Assembly (NCBI RefSeq): GCF_900176285.1
Contig: NZ_FWXF01000008.1
Location: forward strand, 62,001-126,000
Length of the DNA: 64,000 nucleotides
Direction of reading: 5' to 3'
Source: Desulfacinum hydrothermale DSM 13146
Lineage (GTDB): Bacteria > Desulfobacterota > Syntrophobacteria > Syntrophobacterales > DSM-9756
Under the pieces are notes generated by a model. It was not told the DNA's origin and did no database searches. It was given only the letters and a program-made list of their open reading frames with translations. Below, in pieces: positions 29,942 to 38,867 of this stretch; position 1 is the stretch's first letter, and every line of letters begins with the position of its first letter. Both the position numbers and the translations under genes were made by a program.

Positions 29942-30180
29942 TCAAACACCTACTGCTTGCTTTAGTGCGCTTTTATCAGCTTGCTGTTTCTCCCGTGCTG
30001 GGAGCCAACTGCCGCTTTTACCCCTCCTGTTCCGCCTACACCTTTCAAGCCATCGAACGATATGGACCTTGGCACGGCACGCTGATGGGACTGAAGCGGC
30101 TATTGAAGTGCCACCCGTTTCATCCGGGCGGCTACGATCCCGTACCGGAAAGACCGGATCATCGAATGGAGTGTTGCTAG
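29938..30180 (+). CDS. yidD: membrane protein insertion efficiency factor
   Basis: 80-residue YidD protein with the family cysteine motif [10 protein letters not shown] and the [13 protein letters not shown] motif. It is a small amphipathic protein at the inner membrane that assists YidC. The ATG lies in the ATGA overlap with rnpA, and the yidC ATG follows its TAG stop with no gap, so the genes are tightly coupled. Confidence 0.95.
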   Translation: MIKHLLLALVRFYQLAVSPVLGANCRFYPSCSAYTFQAIERYGPWHGTLMGLKRLLKCHPFHPGGYDPVPERPDHRMECC

Positions 30181-31872
30181 ATGGAAAAAAGAGCACTGCT
30201 CGCCTTTGTATTGTCCCTGGGAGTGGTCCTGCTCTGGGAAGTCTTCGTGGCTCCCCGGATCACTCCGCAGGCGCCCGTGCAGCAGACGGCCCAACAGGAG
30301 CCTGCCTCCCAGAGCCCGAAGACGACGGCCGTCAAGGACGGGAAGGCCCCGTTCGTAAAGACAGAGGGGGATTCGAAGACCTCCCTGGAGGCCATTCCCC
30401 AGGCCCACGCCCAGGCTCAACCCGTGCCGATCAAGGTGTGGGAAGTGGACACGCCCCTCTATACGGCCCGGGTGGCCTCCGCCGGTGCGCGGCTCCAGAG
30501 CTTCCAGCTCAAAAAGCACCGCCAGGCCGTGGATCCCCATTCCCCCCCCATGGATCTCATCCCGGCCCACGGCGCCGGATACTATCCCCTGGCCGTGGAT
30601 TTCTTGAAACACCCGCAATGGTCCTTGGCCACGAGGAACTTCGAAAGCCAAGCGCCGCAGCGGATTGCCATCCAACCCAACGACAAGGAAGCGTTGCTGA
30701 CCTTGACGGCCGAAGAGCCGGGCAAGGTGCGCGTCACCAAGGTCTTTCGGTTCGCAGCGGACACCTACACCGTCCAGGTGGACGTGATTGTGGAGAACCT
30801 GGGAGCGCAAGGGTTTACCGACCGGGTGGGAATCAGTTCGTATGCTGTGCCGTTCGAGGCCAAACAGAGCCGATACAACCAGATGCGGGTGAGCGTTCTT
30901 CAGAACGGCAAGTTGGAAAACTTGAACGAGAAAAAGCTCGGCAAGGAAACGCCTGTGTTCAAGCCACCCGTACAATGGATGGGCTACCAGGACAATTACT
31001 TCCTCCAGGCCATCGTTCCCCTGAAGCAAGACCACTACCAGTTGGTCCCCCGTCTGGTGGATCAGAAGCTCGGGCTGGTGCAGATGGTGCTCTTGACGGA
31101 CCCGTTTGAGCTGGCCCCCGGCTCCAAGGCGGTCATTCCGGCCCAGTACTACTTCGGGCCCAAGGAAATGGCCCATCTCAAGCTGGCTGACCACAACCTG
31201 GACCGGGCCTTGGATTTCGGCTGGTTCACGGTCATCGCCAAGCCCCTGCTGGTCTTTCTCAAATGGCTCAACAACTACACGCAAAACTACGGCATTGCCA
31301 TCATCATCCTGACGATCATCATCAAGATCCTCTTCTGGCCCCTGACGCACAAAAGCTACAAGTCCATGCAGGTCATGAAGAAGATCCAGCCCAAGATGGC
31401 CCAGATCCGGGAAAAGTACAAAGACGACCGGGAAAAGCTCAACCAGGAGCTCATGATGCTCTACCGCACCTACAAGGTGAACCCCCTGGGGGGCTGCCTG
31501 CCCATGGTGCTGCAGATTCCGGTCTTTTTCGCCCTCTACCGCATGCTCTACGGGGCCATCGAACTGCGCCACCAGCCCTTCTGGCTCTGGATCAACGACC
31601 TGACCGCACCGGATCGGCTGGACGTGGGCTTCAACATTCCCTATCTGGGACATGGGTTGCCCGTGCTCACCCTGCTGATGGGGGTTTCCATGTTCGTACA
31701 GCAGAAGATGACCCCCTCGTCGGGAGATCCCCGCCAGGAAAAGATGATGCTTTTGATGCCCGTGATCTTTACGGTTTTCTTCATCAACTTTCCCTCGGGA
31801 CTCGTGTTATACTGGCTGGTAAACAACGTCTTGTCCATCGTGCAGCAGTACTGGATCAATCGTACCGTCTAA
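30181..31872 (+). CDS. yidC: membrane protein insertase YidC
   Basis: Inserts and folds inner-membrane proteins, alone or with SecYEG. 563 residues, the long Gram-negative form: N-terminal membrane segment (about 5-22), a large periplasmic domain (about 60-340) and the conserved 60KD_IMP membrane core (about 345-560) with the KSYKSMQVMKKIQPK motif and VNPLGGCLPM. It starts directly after yidD. Confidence 0.97.
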   Translation: MEKRALLAFVLSLGVVLLWEVFVAPRITPQAPVQQTAQQEPASQSPKTTAVKDGKAPFVKTEGDSKTSLEAIPQAHAQAQPVPIKVWEVDTPLYTARVASAGARLQSFQLKKHRQAVDPHSPPMDLIPAHGAGYYPLAVDFLKHPQWSLATRNFESQAPQRIAIQPNDKEALLTLTAEEPGKVRVTKVFRFAADTYTVQVDVIVENLGAQGFTDRVGISSYAVPFEAKQSRYNQMRVSVLQNGKLENLNEKKLGKETPVFKPPVQWMGYQDNYFLQAIVPLKQDHYQLVPRLVDQKLGLVQMVLLTDPFELAPGSKAVIPAQYYFGPKEMAHLKLADHNLDRALDFGWFTVIAKPLLVFLKWLNNYTQNYGIAIIILTIIIKILFWPLTHKSYKSMQVMKKIQPKMAQIREKYKDDREKLNQELMMLYRTYKVNPLGGCLPMVLQIPVFFALYRMLYGAIELRHQPFWLWINDLTAPDRLDVGFNIPYLGHGLPVLTLLMGVSMFVQQKMTPSSGDPRQEKMMLLMPVIFTVFFINFPSGLVLYWLVNNVLSIVQQYWINRTV

Positions 31873-31939
31873 CCAGGCGCCCTCCGCACTCGGCTGGTCG
31901 ACACGACCCATGCGCTGCGCAAGACAAACGGAGGAGAGT

Positions 31940-32620
31940 ATGCCAACGCAGGAATTCGAAGGTAAATCACTGGACGAGGCGATTCAAAACGCCTGTGACG
32001 CCTTCAATCTGCCTCGGGAACAATTGGACATCGAAATCCTTTCCAAGGGGTCTTCGGGCATCTTCGGCATCGTGGGCGCTCGGAAGGCCCGGATCCGCGT
32101 CACCCCCAAGGAGACACCGCTGGATGCCGCCTCCCAGCGGGCCAAGGAAGTCCTGGCGGAGATCCTCAAGTACGTGGATCTGCCGACCGTCGTGGAGGCG
32201 GACGTGCGCGATGAATGCATCTACCTGAACATCGTCAGCAACGGCTCGGGGCTTCTCATCGGCAAGCGGGGAAAAACCCTGAACGCCCTGCAATACCTGG
32301 TGAACAAGATCGTGAGCCGCGAAATGGGAAAGAACATCCCCATCGTGGTGGACACGGAAAACTACCGTTCCAAGCGGGAAGGAAGCCTGACCGAATTGGC
32401 GCGGCAGTTGAGCGAAAAGGTGAAGAAATCGAAACGGCCTCTCACCACCGGACCCATGAACGCCCAAGATCGGCGCATCATTCATCTGGCCCTCAAGGAA
32501 GACCAGGGCGTTCGGACCAAGAGCAAAGGGGAAGGCACCCTGCGTCGGGTGGTCATCTACCCCGTGAAGAAGAACAAGGGCCAGACGAATTCCGTGGCGG
32601 AAGCCGAGACCAACGCCTGA
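31940..32620 (+). CDS. jag: Jag/KhpB RNA-binding protein
   Basis: 226 residues with an N-terminal Jag domain (EFEGKSLDEAIQNA), a KH-like domain with LIGKRGKTLNALQYL, and a C-terminal R3H domain (MNAQDRRIIHLAL). It binds RNA in the cytosol; in Gram-positives it works with KhpA and affects cell division. The ATG at 31940 follows GGAGGAG. It sits between yidC and mnmE as in most bacteria. Confidence 0.95.
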   Translation: MPTQEFEGKSLDEAIQNACDAFNLPREQLDIEILSKGSSGIFGIVGARKARIRVTPKETPLDAASQRAKEVLAEILKYVDLPTVVEADVRDECIYLNIVSNGSGLLIGKRGKTLNALQYLVNKIVSREMGKNIPIVVDTENYRSKREGSLTELARQLSEKVKKSKRPLTTGPMNAQDRRIIHLALKEDQGVRTKSKGEGTLRRVVIYPVKKNKGQTNSVAEAETNA

Positions 32621-32645
32621 TCAACGGAGGCTGCATCAACGCACG

Positions 32646-34052
32646 ATGGACATTGCCTGCCGTCGGGACACAATCTGCGCCATCGCCACACCCATCGGCA
32701 TCGGGGGCATCGGGATCCTGAAGATTTCAGGGGCCGATGCCCTCCGCATTTTGCGCACCCTTTTCGTGACACGCACCGGAAAGCCCCGTTCCTCCTTTCC
32801 CTCCCACCGGCTTTGCCATGGGTGGATCCGGGACCCGAAGACCTTGGAACCGGTGGACGAGGTGCTGGCGAGCTACATGGCCGCTCCGCGCACCTACACG
32901 GGCGAGGACGTGGTGGAGATCAACTGCCACAGCGGCTACGCGGTGCTCAACCGCATGCTGGAGATCGTGGTCAGCCAGGGGGCCCGTGTGGCGGAGCCGG
33001 GCGAGTTCACTCAGCGGGCCTTCCTTTCGGGGCGACTGGACCTTTCCCAGGCCGAGGCGGTGGCGGACATCATCCACTCCCGCTCCCAAGAGGCGCTGAA
33101 ACAAGCCGGCCGTCACCTTCGAGGGGACTTCGGTCGGGAGGTGAGCCGGTGGCGGGAGCATTTGATGGAGCTGGAGGCCCAGGTGGAGGCTCACCTGGAC
33201 TTTGCAGAGGACCTTTCCGAAGAGGGCGATCCCGCCTTGGCAGGACTCTTGAGCCGGGTGGAAACCCAGGTGATCCCGGCCCTGGAACGGATCGTCTCCC
33301 ACTACGAAGAGGGCCGGGTGCTGCGCGAAGGGCTTTCCATGGTGCTGGTGGGCAAGCCCAACGTGGGCAAATCGTCCCTGTTGAACGCCCTGGTGGGCCG
33401 GGACCGGGCCATCGTCACGGCGATGGAGGGAACCACCCGGGACGTGGTGGAAGACAGCTTCTGGGTGGCGGGGGTGGAAGTGCGGGTGCTGGACACGGCG
33501 GGCATCCGACAAAAGCCAGACGCCATCGAATCCATGGGAATCGAACGCACCCTGCGCAGCGTGGACGAAGCGGACCTGGTCCTGTGGATCCTGGACCACA
33601 GCCGGCCGCTCACCGAAGACGACGACCGGATTCACGAAAGGATCTCCGGAAAACGGGTTCTGGTGGTCTTGAACAAGATGGACCGCTGTGGGCCCACCAC
33701 GGCCCAAGCCGCCCGGACCCGCTACGGGCTGGAAGGCGACGTGGTGGAATTGTGCGCGTTGCGCCCCGAAGATGCCCAGCGCCTGAAAAAGATCCTTCAA
33801 GACCGGGTGCTCAAGGAAGCGCTTCTTTCGGCGGAGTCCACCTTCGCCGTCAACCGTCGGCAGCGGGATTGCTTGGCCCGTGCCCTGGAAGCCCTCCAAA
33901 GGGCCTGCGCCCTGCCCGATCCGGAGGCGTGGCCCGAACTGGTGAGCGAGGAACTGCGTGCGGCCCGAAAAGAACTGGATGCCATCCTGGGCCTGGAAGC
34001 CGATGAGGAGCTGCTGGATCGGATCTTTTCGCGGTTTTGTATCGGAAAGTAG
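32646..34052 (+). CDS. mnmE: tRNA modification GTPase MnmE
   Basis: With MnmG it modifies the wobble uridine of several tRNAs using a THF one-carbon unit. 468 residues: N-terminal folate-binding domain, helical domain, G domain with GKPNVGKSS, DTAG and NKMD motifs, and the invariant C-terminal CIGK. The start at 32646 is 25 bp after jag. It belongs to the rpmH-rsmG block. Confidence 0.97.
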   Translation: MDIACRRDTICAIATPIGIGGIGILKISGADALRILRTLFVTRTGKPRSSFPSHRLCHGWIRDPKTLEPVDEVLASYMAAPRTYTGEDVVEINCHSGYAVLNRMLEIVVSQGARVAEPGEFTQRAFLSGRLDLSQAEAVADIIHSRSQEALKQAGRHLRGDFGREVSRWREHLMELEAQVEAHLDFAEDLSEEGDPALAGLLSRVETQVIPALERIVSHYEEGRVLREGLSMVLVGKPNVGKSSLLNALVGRDRAIVTAMEGTTRDVVEDSFWVAGVEVRVLDTAGIRQKPDAIESMGIERTLRSVDEADLVLWILDHSRPLTEDDDRIHERISGKRVLVVLNKMDRCGPTTAQAARTRYGLEGDVVELCALRPEDAQRLKKILQDRVLKEALLSAESTFAVNRRQRDCLARALEALQRACALPDPEAWPELVSEELRAARKELDAILGLEADEELLDRIFSRFCIGK

Positions 34053-34064
34053 ATCGGGGGGGCC

Positions 34065-34739
34065 GTGGTCAAGGCATGTGAGGAGACGCTCAACGACCTG
34101 GTGGGACGGCTGGGGCTTTCCGTGGGGACGCGCCAGGTGACGCTTTGCTGCCTCCATTTGGAGCTGGTCTTCCGCTGGAACCGGCGCGTCAACCTCACAC
34201 GAATACGCCAAGAGGAGGCCCTTTCCAAACACCTTTTGGACAGCCTCATTCCCCTTTCCGTGCTGCCGGAGGGCGGTTGGGTCCTGGATGTGGGAAGCGG
34301 AGCGGGGTTTCCGGGCATTCCCCTGGCCGTGTGCCGGCCCGGGAGCCGGGTGATGCTTCTGGACGCGTCCCGCAAGAAGACGAGCTTTCTGAAGGTGGCG
34401 GCGGCGGACCTGGGGCTTTCCAATGTGCGGGTCATCCACGGTCGGCTCGAAGACTTTGCCGAATCGCACCGGCAAGAAGGCCCCGCCAAAGGCTTTGATC
34501 TCATCACCTTTCGAGCCGTGAGCCCGGATCCGGAGCGGATGGCCTTGCTGGCACGGCTTGCCAGGGCGGGGAGCGGGTGCATCGCCTACTGGGCCGGTGC
34601 CAAAGCGGACCCGGCCCAGGCGGCCGGCTGGAACCGGCAGCAACTGGAGCGGCTGGACGACTTTTGCTACGAGCTTCCCAACGGGCTGGGAAGGCGACGT
34701 CTCATCCGATGGCGGGTCCGTGCCTCGCGAACCACGTGA
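34065..34739 (+). CDS. rsmG: 16S rRNA (guanine-N7) methyltransferase RsmG
   Basis: Methylates G527 of 16S rRNA. 224 residues with the SAM-binding VLDVGSGAGFPGIPLA motif and HLLDSL upstream of it. Start is GTG at 34065, preceded by a G-rich Shine-Dalgarno run. It lies 12 bp after mnmE and is the last gene of the block, ending 11 bp from the convergent pncB. In many bacteria parA would follow directly. Confidence 0.96.
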   Translation: MVKACEETLNDLVGRLGLSVGTRQVTLCCLHLELVFRWNRRVNLTRIRQEEALSKHLLDSLIPLSVLPEGGWVLDVGSGAGFPGIPLAVCRPGSRVMLLDASRKKTSFLKVAAADLGLSNVRVIHGRLEDFAESHRQEGPAKGFDLITFRAVSPDPERMALLARLARAGSGCIAYWAGAKADPAQAAGWNRQQLERLDDFCYELPNGLGRRRLIRWRVRASRTT

Positions 34740-34750
34740 CCCATGACGGA

Positions 34751-36121
34751 TCACGGACTCCCCACTTCGTCTCGCCTGCGATCGCGCGTCACCCGATCCT
34801 GGAGGTCCTGGAGGGCCCGGCTCACCCGAACGGGATAGTGTTGGGTGGGTCGCAGGGCCTTATAGGGTTCGGGAAGGCGGTTCCAGTCTCGATCAAAGCG
34901 GCGGCGGATGGTTTCCAGGGATTCTTCGGATCGGATCCGCTCTCCTTGGCGGAAGACCTCCACAAGCAGGGGTTTGGTGCCGGGCATGGGCTCTTCGGCC
35001 AGGCCCAGCACGTCTTCGTGCAGGGTCCCCGTGGGGGTGAAGGATCGGAAGACCTGTTTTCGTCCCACCCAGGTGGTTTTTGCAGGGCTCAGTTTCAGGA
35101 TGGGCCGCCCCTCGTATTCCACCAGCTTGTAGGCCATGTCCAGATACGGAGCGTCGGCGGAGACCCCCAGACGGGTGCCGATTCCGGCGGCGTCGATGCA
35201 GGCTCCCTGGGAGAGAAGTTCTTCCAGGCGGTATTCGTCCAGGTTGCCGCTGGCCATGACGGCCACATGGTCCAGGCCGTGGCTGCGGAAGAGGTCTTTG
35301 ACCTTTTGGCTGAGGTGGAGCAGATCGCCGCTGTCCAGGCGCACCCCCCGGAGGGCCTTGCCCTGTTGGCGCAATTCCTTGGCCAGGGCCACGGCCTTTT
35401 CGGCGGCCTTCAGGGTGTCGTAGGTGTCCAGCAAGAGCACGGTGTTGTCCGGAAAGACGCGGGCGTAGGCTTGGAAGGCATCCGCTTCGTGGGGAAAGCT
35501 GGTGATGTAAGAATGGGCCATGGTGCCGTAGACGGGGATTCCGTAGAGCTGGCCCGCCAGAACGTTGCTGGTCCCCAGAAAGCCTGCGATGTAGCTGGAC
35601 CGGGCCGTCTTGAGTCCCGCGTCCACGCCCTGGGTGCGGCGCAGGGAAAAGTCCACCAGGGGGCGGCCCCGGGCGGCGGCCACACAGCGGGCCGCCTTGC
35701 TGGCGATGAGGGTTTCCTGGTGCAGGGTGTTGAGGGCCAGGGTTTCCAGGATTTGCCCCTGGATGATGGGAGCGCTCACCTCCAGCAAGGGCTCTTGGGC
35801 GAAGAAGATCCGGCCTTCGGGAAGGGCCCGCACGGAGCCGGTGAACCGGAAGCGGGCCAGGTAGTCCAGGAAGCCTTCGGGGAATTTACCGAGAGATTGC
35901 AAATAGTTCAGGGAATCGGGATGGAAGCGGAACTCCTGGATGGCCGCCGCCAGGCTTTCCAAGCCCGCCGCCACGAAGTAGGCCCGCTGGGGCGGATAGT
36001 CCCGGATGAAAAGGCTGAAGGTGGCCTGCCCCTCCATGCCTTCCTGCCAGTAACTGGCGGCCATGGTGAACTGGTAGTAGTCGGTGACCATTTCGGGGCG
36101 GTAGCCGTTCCAAAGGTGCAT
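34751..36121 (-). CDS. pncB: nicotinate phosphoribosyltransferase
   Basis: Converts nicotinate and PRPP to nicotinate mononucleotide in NAD salvage. 456 residues. TDYYQFTMA at the N-terminus, the catalytic loop around DFSLRRTQG, and the DSGDL phosphate-binding motif are seen. AAGGAGA lies 6 nt before the ATG. pncA lies 120 bp upstream on the same strand, so nicotinamide is deamidated and then used here. The pair interrupts the usual rsmG-parA order. Confidence 0.95.
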   Translation of the reverse strand: MHLWNGYRPEMVTDYYQFTMAASYWQEGMEGQATFSLFIRDYPPQRAYFVAAGLESLAAAIQEFRFHPDSLNYLQSLGKFPEGFLDYLARFRFTGSVRALPEGRIFFAQEPLLEVSAPIIQGQILETLALNTLHQETLIASKAARCVAAARGRPLVDFSLRRTQGVDAGLKTARSSYIAGFLGTSNVLAGQLYGIPVYGTMAHSYITSFPHEADAFQAYARVFPDNTVLLLDTYDTLKAAEKAVALAKELRQQGKALRGVRLDSGDLLHLSQKVKDLFRSHGLDHVAVMASGNLDEYRLEELLSQGACIDAAGIGTRLGVSADAPYLDMAYKLVEYEGRPILKLSPAKTTWVGRKQVFRSFTPTGTLHEDVLGLAEEPMPGTKPLLVEVFRQGERIRSEESLETIRRRFDRDWNRLPEPYKALRPTQHYPVRVSRALQDLQDRVTRDRRRDEVGSP

Positions 36122-36241
36122 GTGAAGTCTCCTTGAGGGGCCGTTGGCGGCCGTTGCCAGCGGGATGGGGAACCTGTGAACCTGGACCCGTCACGTGAGG
36201 ACGTCGAGCCGAAAGCCGTCTGGAGAGGATTCCGGTGCGGG

Positions 36242-36766
36242 TCACGGATGGAGTCGCGCGCCGTAGACCCGTTCCATGCGCTCAAGGGCGAAGCGGTGGA
36301 ACTGGGGATCGAAGTCGGCCACGGCCCGCACGGGAACCACCACGGGGTAGTCGCGGTTTCTCAGATCGCCCACCGTGTCCATGACGCAAATGGAGGTGCA
36401 CACGCCGCACACCCAGACTTCCTTGGGCGAGATCTCTTGTAGAATCTGATCCAGGGGGGTGTTGAAAAAGGCGCTGTAGCGGGTCTTTTCCACAATGCGG
36501 GCCCGGGGGGGCGGTTGGAGCGCGTCGATGATCTGGGCGCCCCAGGTGCCGCGCACGGCGTGGGGGGGAAACATTTGGAATTCCGGGTCATCGGGGCGAT
36601 GGGCGTCTTTCACGTAGATGAGCCCCTGGTCATCCGCCGCAAACCGCTCCACCAGCTCCCGGATGGGCTCCACGATCTCCTGGGCCGGCGGGCCGCAGGT
36701 GAGCGCCCCCTGGGGATGGACGAAGTCGTTGAGCATATCGATGACCAGCAGTGCCTTTTCCGCCAT
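36242..36766 (-). CDS. pncA: nicotinamidase-type cysteine hydrolase
   Basis: Hydrolyses nicotinamide to nicotinate. 174 residues of the isochorismatase-like fold with the catalytic triad D10 (VIDMLNDF), K94 (VEKTRYSAF) and C127 (TSICVMDT). The neighbouring nicotinate phosphoribosyltransferase supports nicotinamide as the substrate. AGGA lies 7 nt upstream of the start. Confidence 0.92.
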   Translation of the reverse strand: MAEKALLVIDMLNDFVHPQGALTCGPPAQEIVEPIRELVERFAADDQGLIYVKDAHRPDDPEFQMFPPHAVRGTWGAQIIDALQPPPRARIVEKTRYSAFFNTPLDQILQEISPKEVWVCGVCTSICVMDTVGDLRNRDYPVVVPVRAVADFDPQFHRFALERMERVYGARLHP

Positions 36767-36812
36767 GACGCATTCCTCCCGGCTCTCTTTTTCCTATTCA
36801 TCTTAAAAATAA

Positions 36813-36841
36813 TTGTATGGGGGGCGCCTGAAAAGTATAAT
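36813..36841 (+). promoter_or_regulatory. probable promoter of the small gene-parA-parB unit
   Basis: A perfect TATAAT at 36836-36841 has a weak TTGTAT at 36813-36818, 17 bp upstream. Transcription would begin near 36848. This rules out coding starts upstream of it and supports the GTG start at 36882 for the next gene. Confidence 0.5.
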
Positions 36842-36881
36842 CGCGTCCGGCGGCCCCCCGAGGGGCTGCGGGGAGGAAGCG

Positions 36882-37145
36882 GTGCGCTTCGAGCGGATTC
36901 AGGTTGAGACCCGCGATGACTACCGCGGCGCCCAGGAACCCATCGCCTTCGTGTGGAGAGACGAGACCCACAGGGTGGAACGGGTGGAGGACCGCTGGTA
37001 CGAGGGCTACCTGGACGCGCGGCGGGTGCCCATGCGCTACTACCGGGTGCGAACCCTTTCGGGGCGGCGCTTCATCCTGCGCTACCACGAGCTCTTTGAC
37101 GCGTGGAGCCTTCGGGTGCCCCCGAAGGAGACTTCCGGACCGTGA
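36882..37145 (+). CDS. small conserved-looking protein (87 residues)
   Basis: Acidic-basic mixed, tryptophan- and tyrosine-rich protein that reads like a small beta-barrel (VRFERIQVETRDDY at the start, then YYRVRT and RFILRY). The GTG at 36882 has GGAGG 5 nt upstream and lies after the likely promoter. It may belong to the DUF6504-like group, but that is a guess by eye. It is followed by parS and parA, so it could be part of the same transcript. Confidence 0.65.
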   Translation: MRFERIQVETRDDYRGAQEPIAFVWRDETHRVERVEDRWYEGYLDARRVPMRYYRVRTLSGRRFILRYHELFDAWSLRVPPKETSGP

Positions 37146-37159
37146 CCTTCCGGAAGGTG

Positions 37160-37175
37160 TGTTCCACGTGAAACA
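37160..37175. promoter_or_regulatory. parS: parS centromere site
   Basis: TGTTCCACGTGAAACA matches the bacterial parS consensus TGTTNCACGTGAAACA at every fixed position. It is the ParB-CTP clamp loading site. It lies 39 bp before parA, in the gap after the small gene. I found no other copy in the window. Confidence 0.95.
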
Positions 37176-37213
37176 CCGGGAAGGACTTCCAAAGGAGACG
37201 TTTTCCAACCGTT

Positions 37214-37987
37214 ATGGCCCACATCCTTGCCATCGCCAATCAGAAGGGGGGCGTGGGGAAGACCACCACCGCCATCAACTTGGCCTGCGCCCTGGCCCAG
37301 ACCGGGCGCCGCGTGCTGCTGGTGGACTGCGATCCCCAGGGCAACGCCTCCAGCGGCCTGGGGCTGCGCATCTCCGAGCCCGACAAAACCCTCCATCGGG
37401 TTCTTTTGGAAGAAAACGGGGCCCCGCCGCTCCACCGGCCCCTGGACGAGCTGAGCCTATGGATGATCCCGGCCAATCCCAGCCTGGCCGCCACCGAATG
37501 GAAACTGACCGCCACGCCCGGCTCCGAAACGGTCCTGGCCTCGCGCCTCAAGCCCTTGGACGAGCGCTTTCACTTCATGATCCTGGACTGCCCCCCGTCC
37601 CTGGGCCTTCTCACCGTCAATACCCTGTGCGCCGCCCATTCGGTGCTCATCCCCCTCCAGTGCGAATACTTTGCCATGGAAGGCCTGAGCCTCCTTCTGG
37701 ACACGATCCGCAAAATCAAGCTCCGCTGGAACCCGTCCCTGGCCATTCGGGGCATCCTGCTCACCATGTTCGACCGACGCAACAACCTGTCCCACCAGGT
37801 GGCCACCGAAATCCGAAAGCACCTGGGGGCCCGGGTGTTTGAGACCCTGATTCCCAGGAACGTGCGCCTGAGCGAAAGCCCGAGCCACGGGCTGCCCGTG
37901 ATGCTCTACGATCGCCACTGTGCGGGCAGCCGTGCCTACGCCGCGCTGGCCCACGAAATCCTCCAAAAGGGGGCGGACCGTGCATGA
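37214..37987 (+). CDS. parA: chromosome partitioning ATPase ParA (Soj)
   Basis: 257-residue MinD/ParA ATPase that moves ParB-parS complexes over the nucleoid. The deviant Walker A KGGVGKTTT lies at residues 11-19, and LDCPPSLG and the Walker B region are present. The N-terminus is short, as in chromosomal Soj. The Shine-Dalgarno AAAGGAG is rather far from the ATG (about 15 nt). It overlaps parB by 8 nt. Confidence 0.97.
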   Translation: MAHILAIANQKGGVGKTTTAINLACALAQTGRRVLLVDCDPQGNASSGLGLRISEPDKTLHRVLLEENGAPPLHRPLDELSLWMIPANPSLAATEWKLTATPGSETVLASRLKPLDERFHFMILDCPPSLGLLTVNTLCAAHSVLIPLQCEYFAMEGLSLLLDTIRKIKLRWNPSLAIRGILLTMFDRRNNLSHQVATEIRKHLGARVFETLIPRNVRLSESPSHGLPVMLYDRHCAGSRAYAALAHEILQKGADRA

Positions 37988-38867
37988 CAAGAAAAAGGGG
38001 CTGGGCCGCGGCCTGGACGATCTGCTCCCGTCCACCGACTGGCTCCAAAACGAAGCCGTGGAAGTCTTCTACTGCGCCGTGGACCGCCTTGAGCCCAATC
38101 CCTTCCAGCCGCGCCACACCATTGCTCGAGACGACCACTTCCAGGAACTGGTGGCCTCCATCCGCCAAAGCGGGGTGCTCCAGCCCATCCTGGTCACCCG
38201 CCCTGCTGACGGGGGTCCGTACCAGATCGTGGCCGGCGAGCGGCGCTGGCAGGCGGCCAAGGCCGCCGGTCTCAGCGAAGTGCCGGTGATCGTGCGGGAA
38301 ACCACCCAGCGCGACGCCTTGGAGCTGGCCCTGGTGGAAAACATCCAGCGCCGGGACCTGAACTGCATCGAGGAAGCCCAGGCCTACCACCGCCTGAAGA
38401 CCCAATTCGGGCTCACCCAGGAAGAGATCGCCCAGCGGGTGGGAAAGAAGCGGGCCACCGTGGCTAACCTGCTGCGCCTGGTCCACCTGCCCCGGGCCAT
38501 CCAGGAAGACGTGCTCAACGAACGGCTCACCATGGGCCATGCCCGGGCGCTCCTGGCCCTTCCCAGCGAAGAGGCCCAGTTGCGCGCCCGCGATCAGGTT
38601 CTGCAAAGGAACCTGTCCGTTCGCCAAACGGAAGCGTTGGTGCAGCGCATGCTGGCCGCCCCGACCCGATCCCGGCGCCCCGCCCGGCCCTTCCGCTCCC
38701 TGGAAAGCGCCCTTAGCCGACGCTTTCAGACCAAGGTGTCCGTCAAACGCCGGGGGGACAAGGGGACCATCGCCATCACCTTCACCGGCCAGGAGGATCT
38801 CCAGCGCCTGCTGGCCCTGCTGGGGATCGAACCGGACGGGGAGCCGTCCGAGGAGGGCGGATCATGA
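37980..38867 (+). CDS. parB: chromosome partitioning protein ParB (Spo0J)
   Basis: 295 residues, starting at GTG 37980 with GGGGG upstream and inside the end of parA. The N-terminal GLGRGLDDLL motif, the CTP-binding GERRWQAAKAAG motif, ENIQRRDLN, a helix-turn-helix (LTQEEIAQRVGKKRATV) and a C-terminal dimerisation domain are seen. It binds the parS at 37160 and spreads. Confidence 0.97.
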   Translation: MHDKKKGLGRGLDDLLPSTDWLQNEAVEVFYCAVDRLEPNPFQPRHTIARDDHFQELVASIRQSGVLQPILVTRPADGGPYQIVAGERRWQAAKAAGLSEVPVIVRETTQRDALELALVENIQRRDLNCIEEAQAYHRLKTQFGLTQEEIAQRVGKKRATVANLLRLVHLPRAIQEDVLNERLTMGHARALLALPSEEAQLRARDQVLQRNLSVRQTEALVQRMLAAPTRSRRPARPFRSLESALSRRFQTKVSVKRRGDKGTIAITFTGQEDLQRLLALLGIEPDGEPSEEGGS

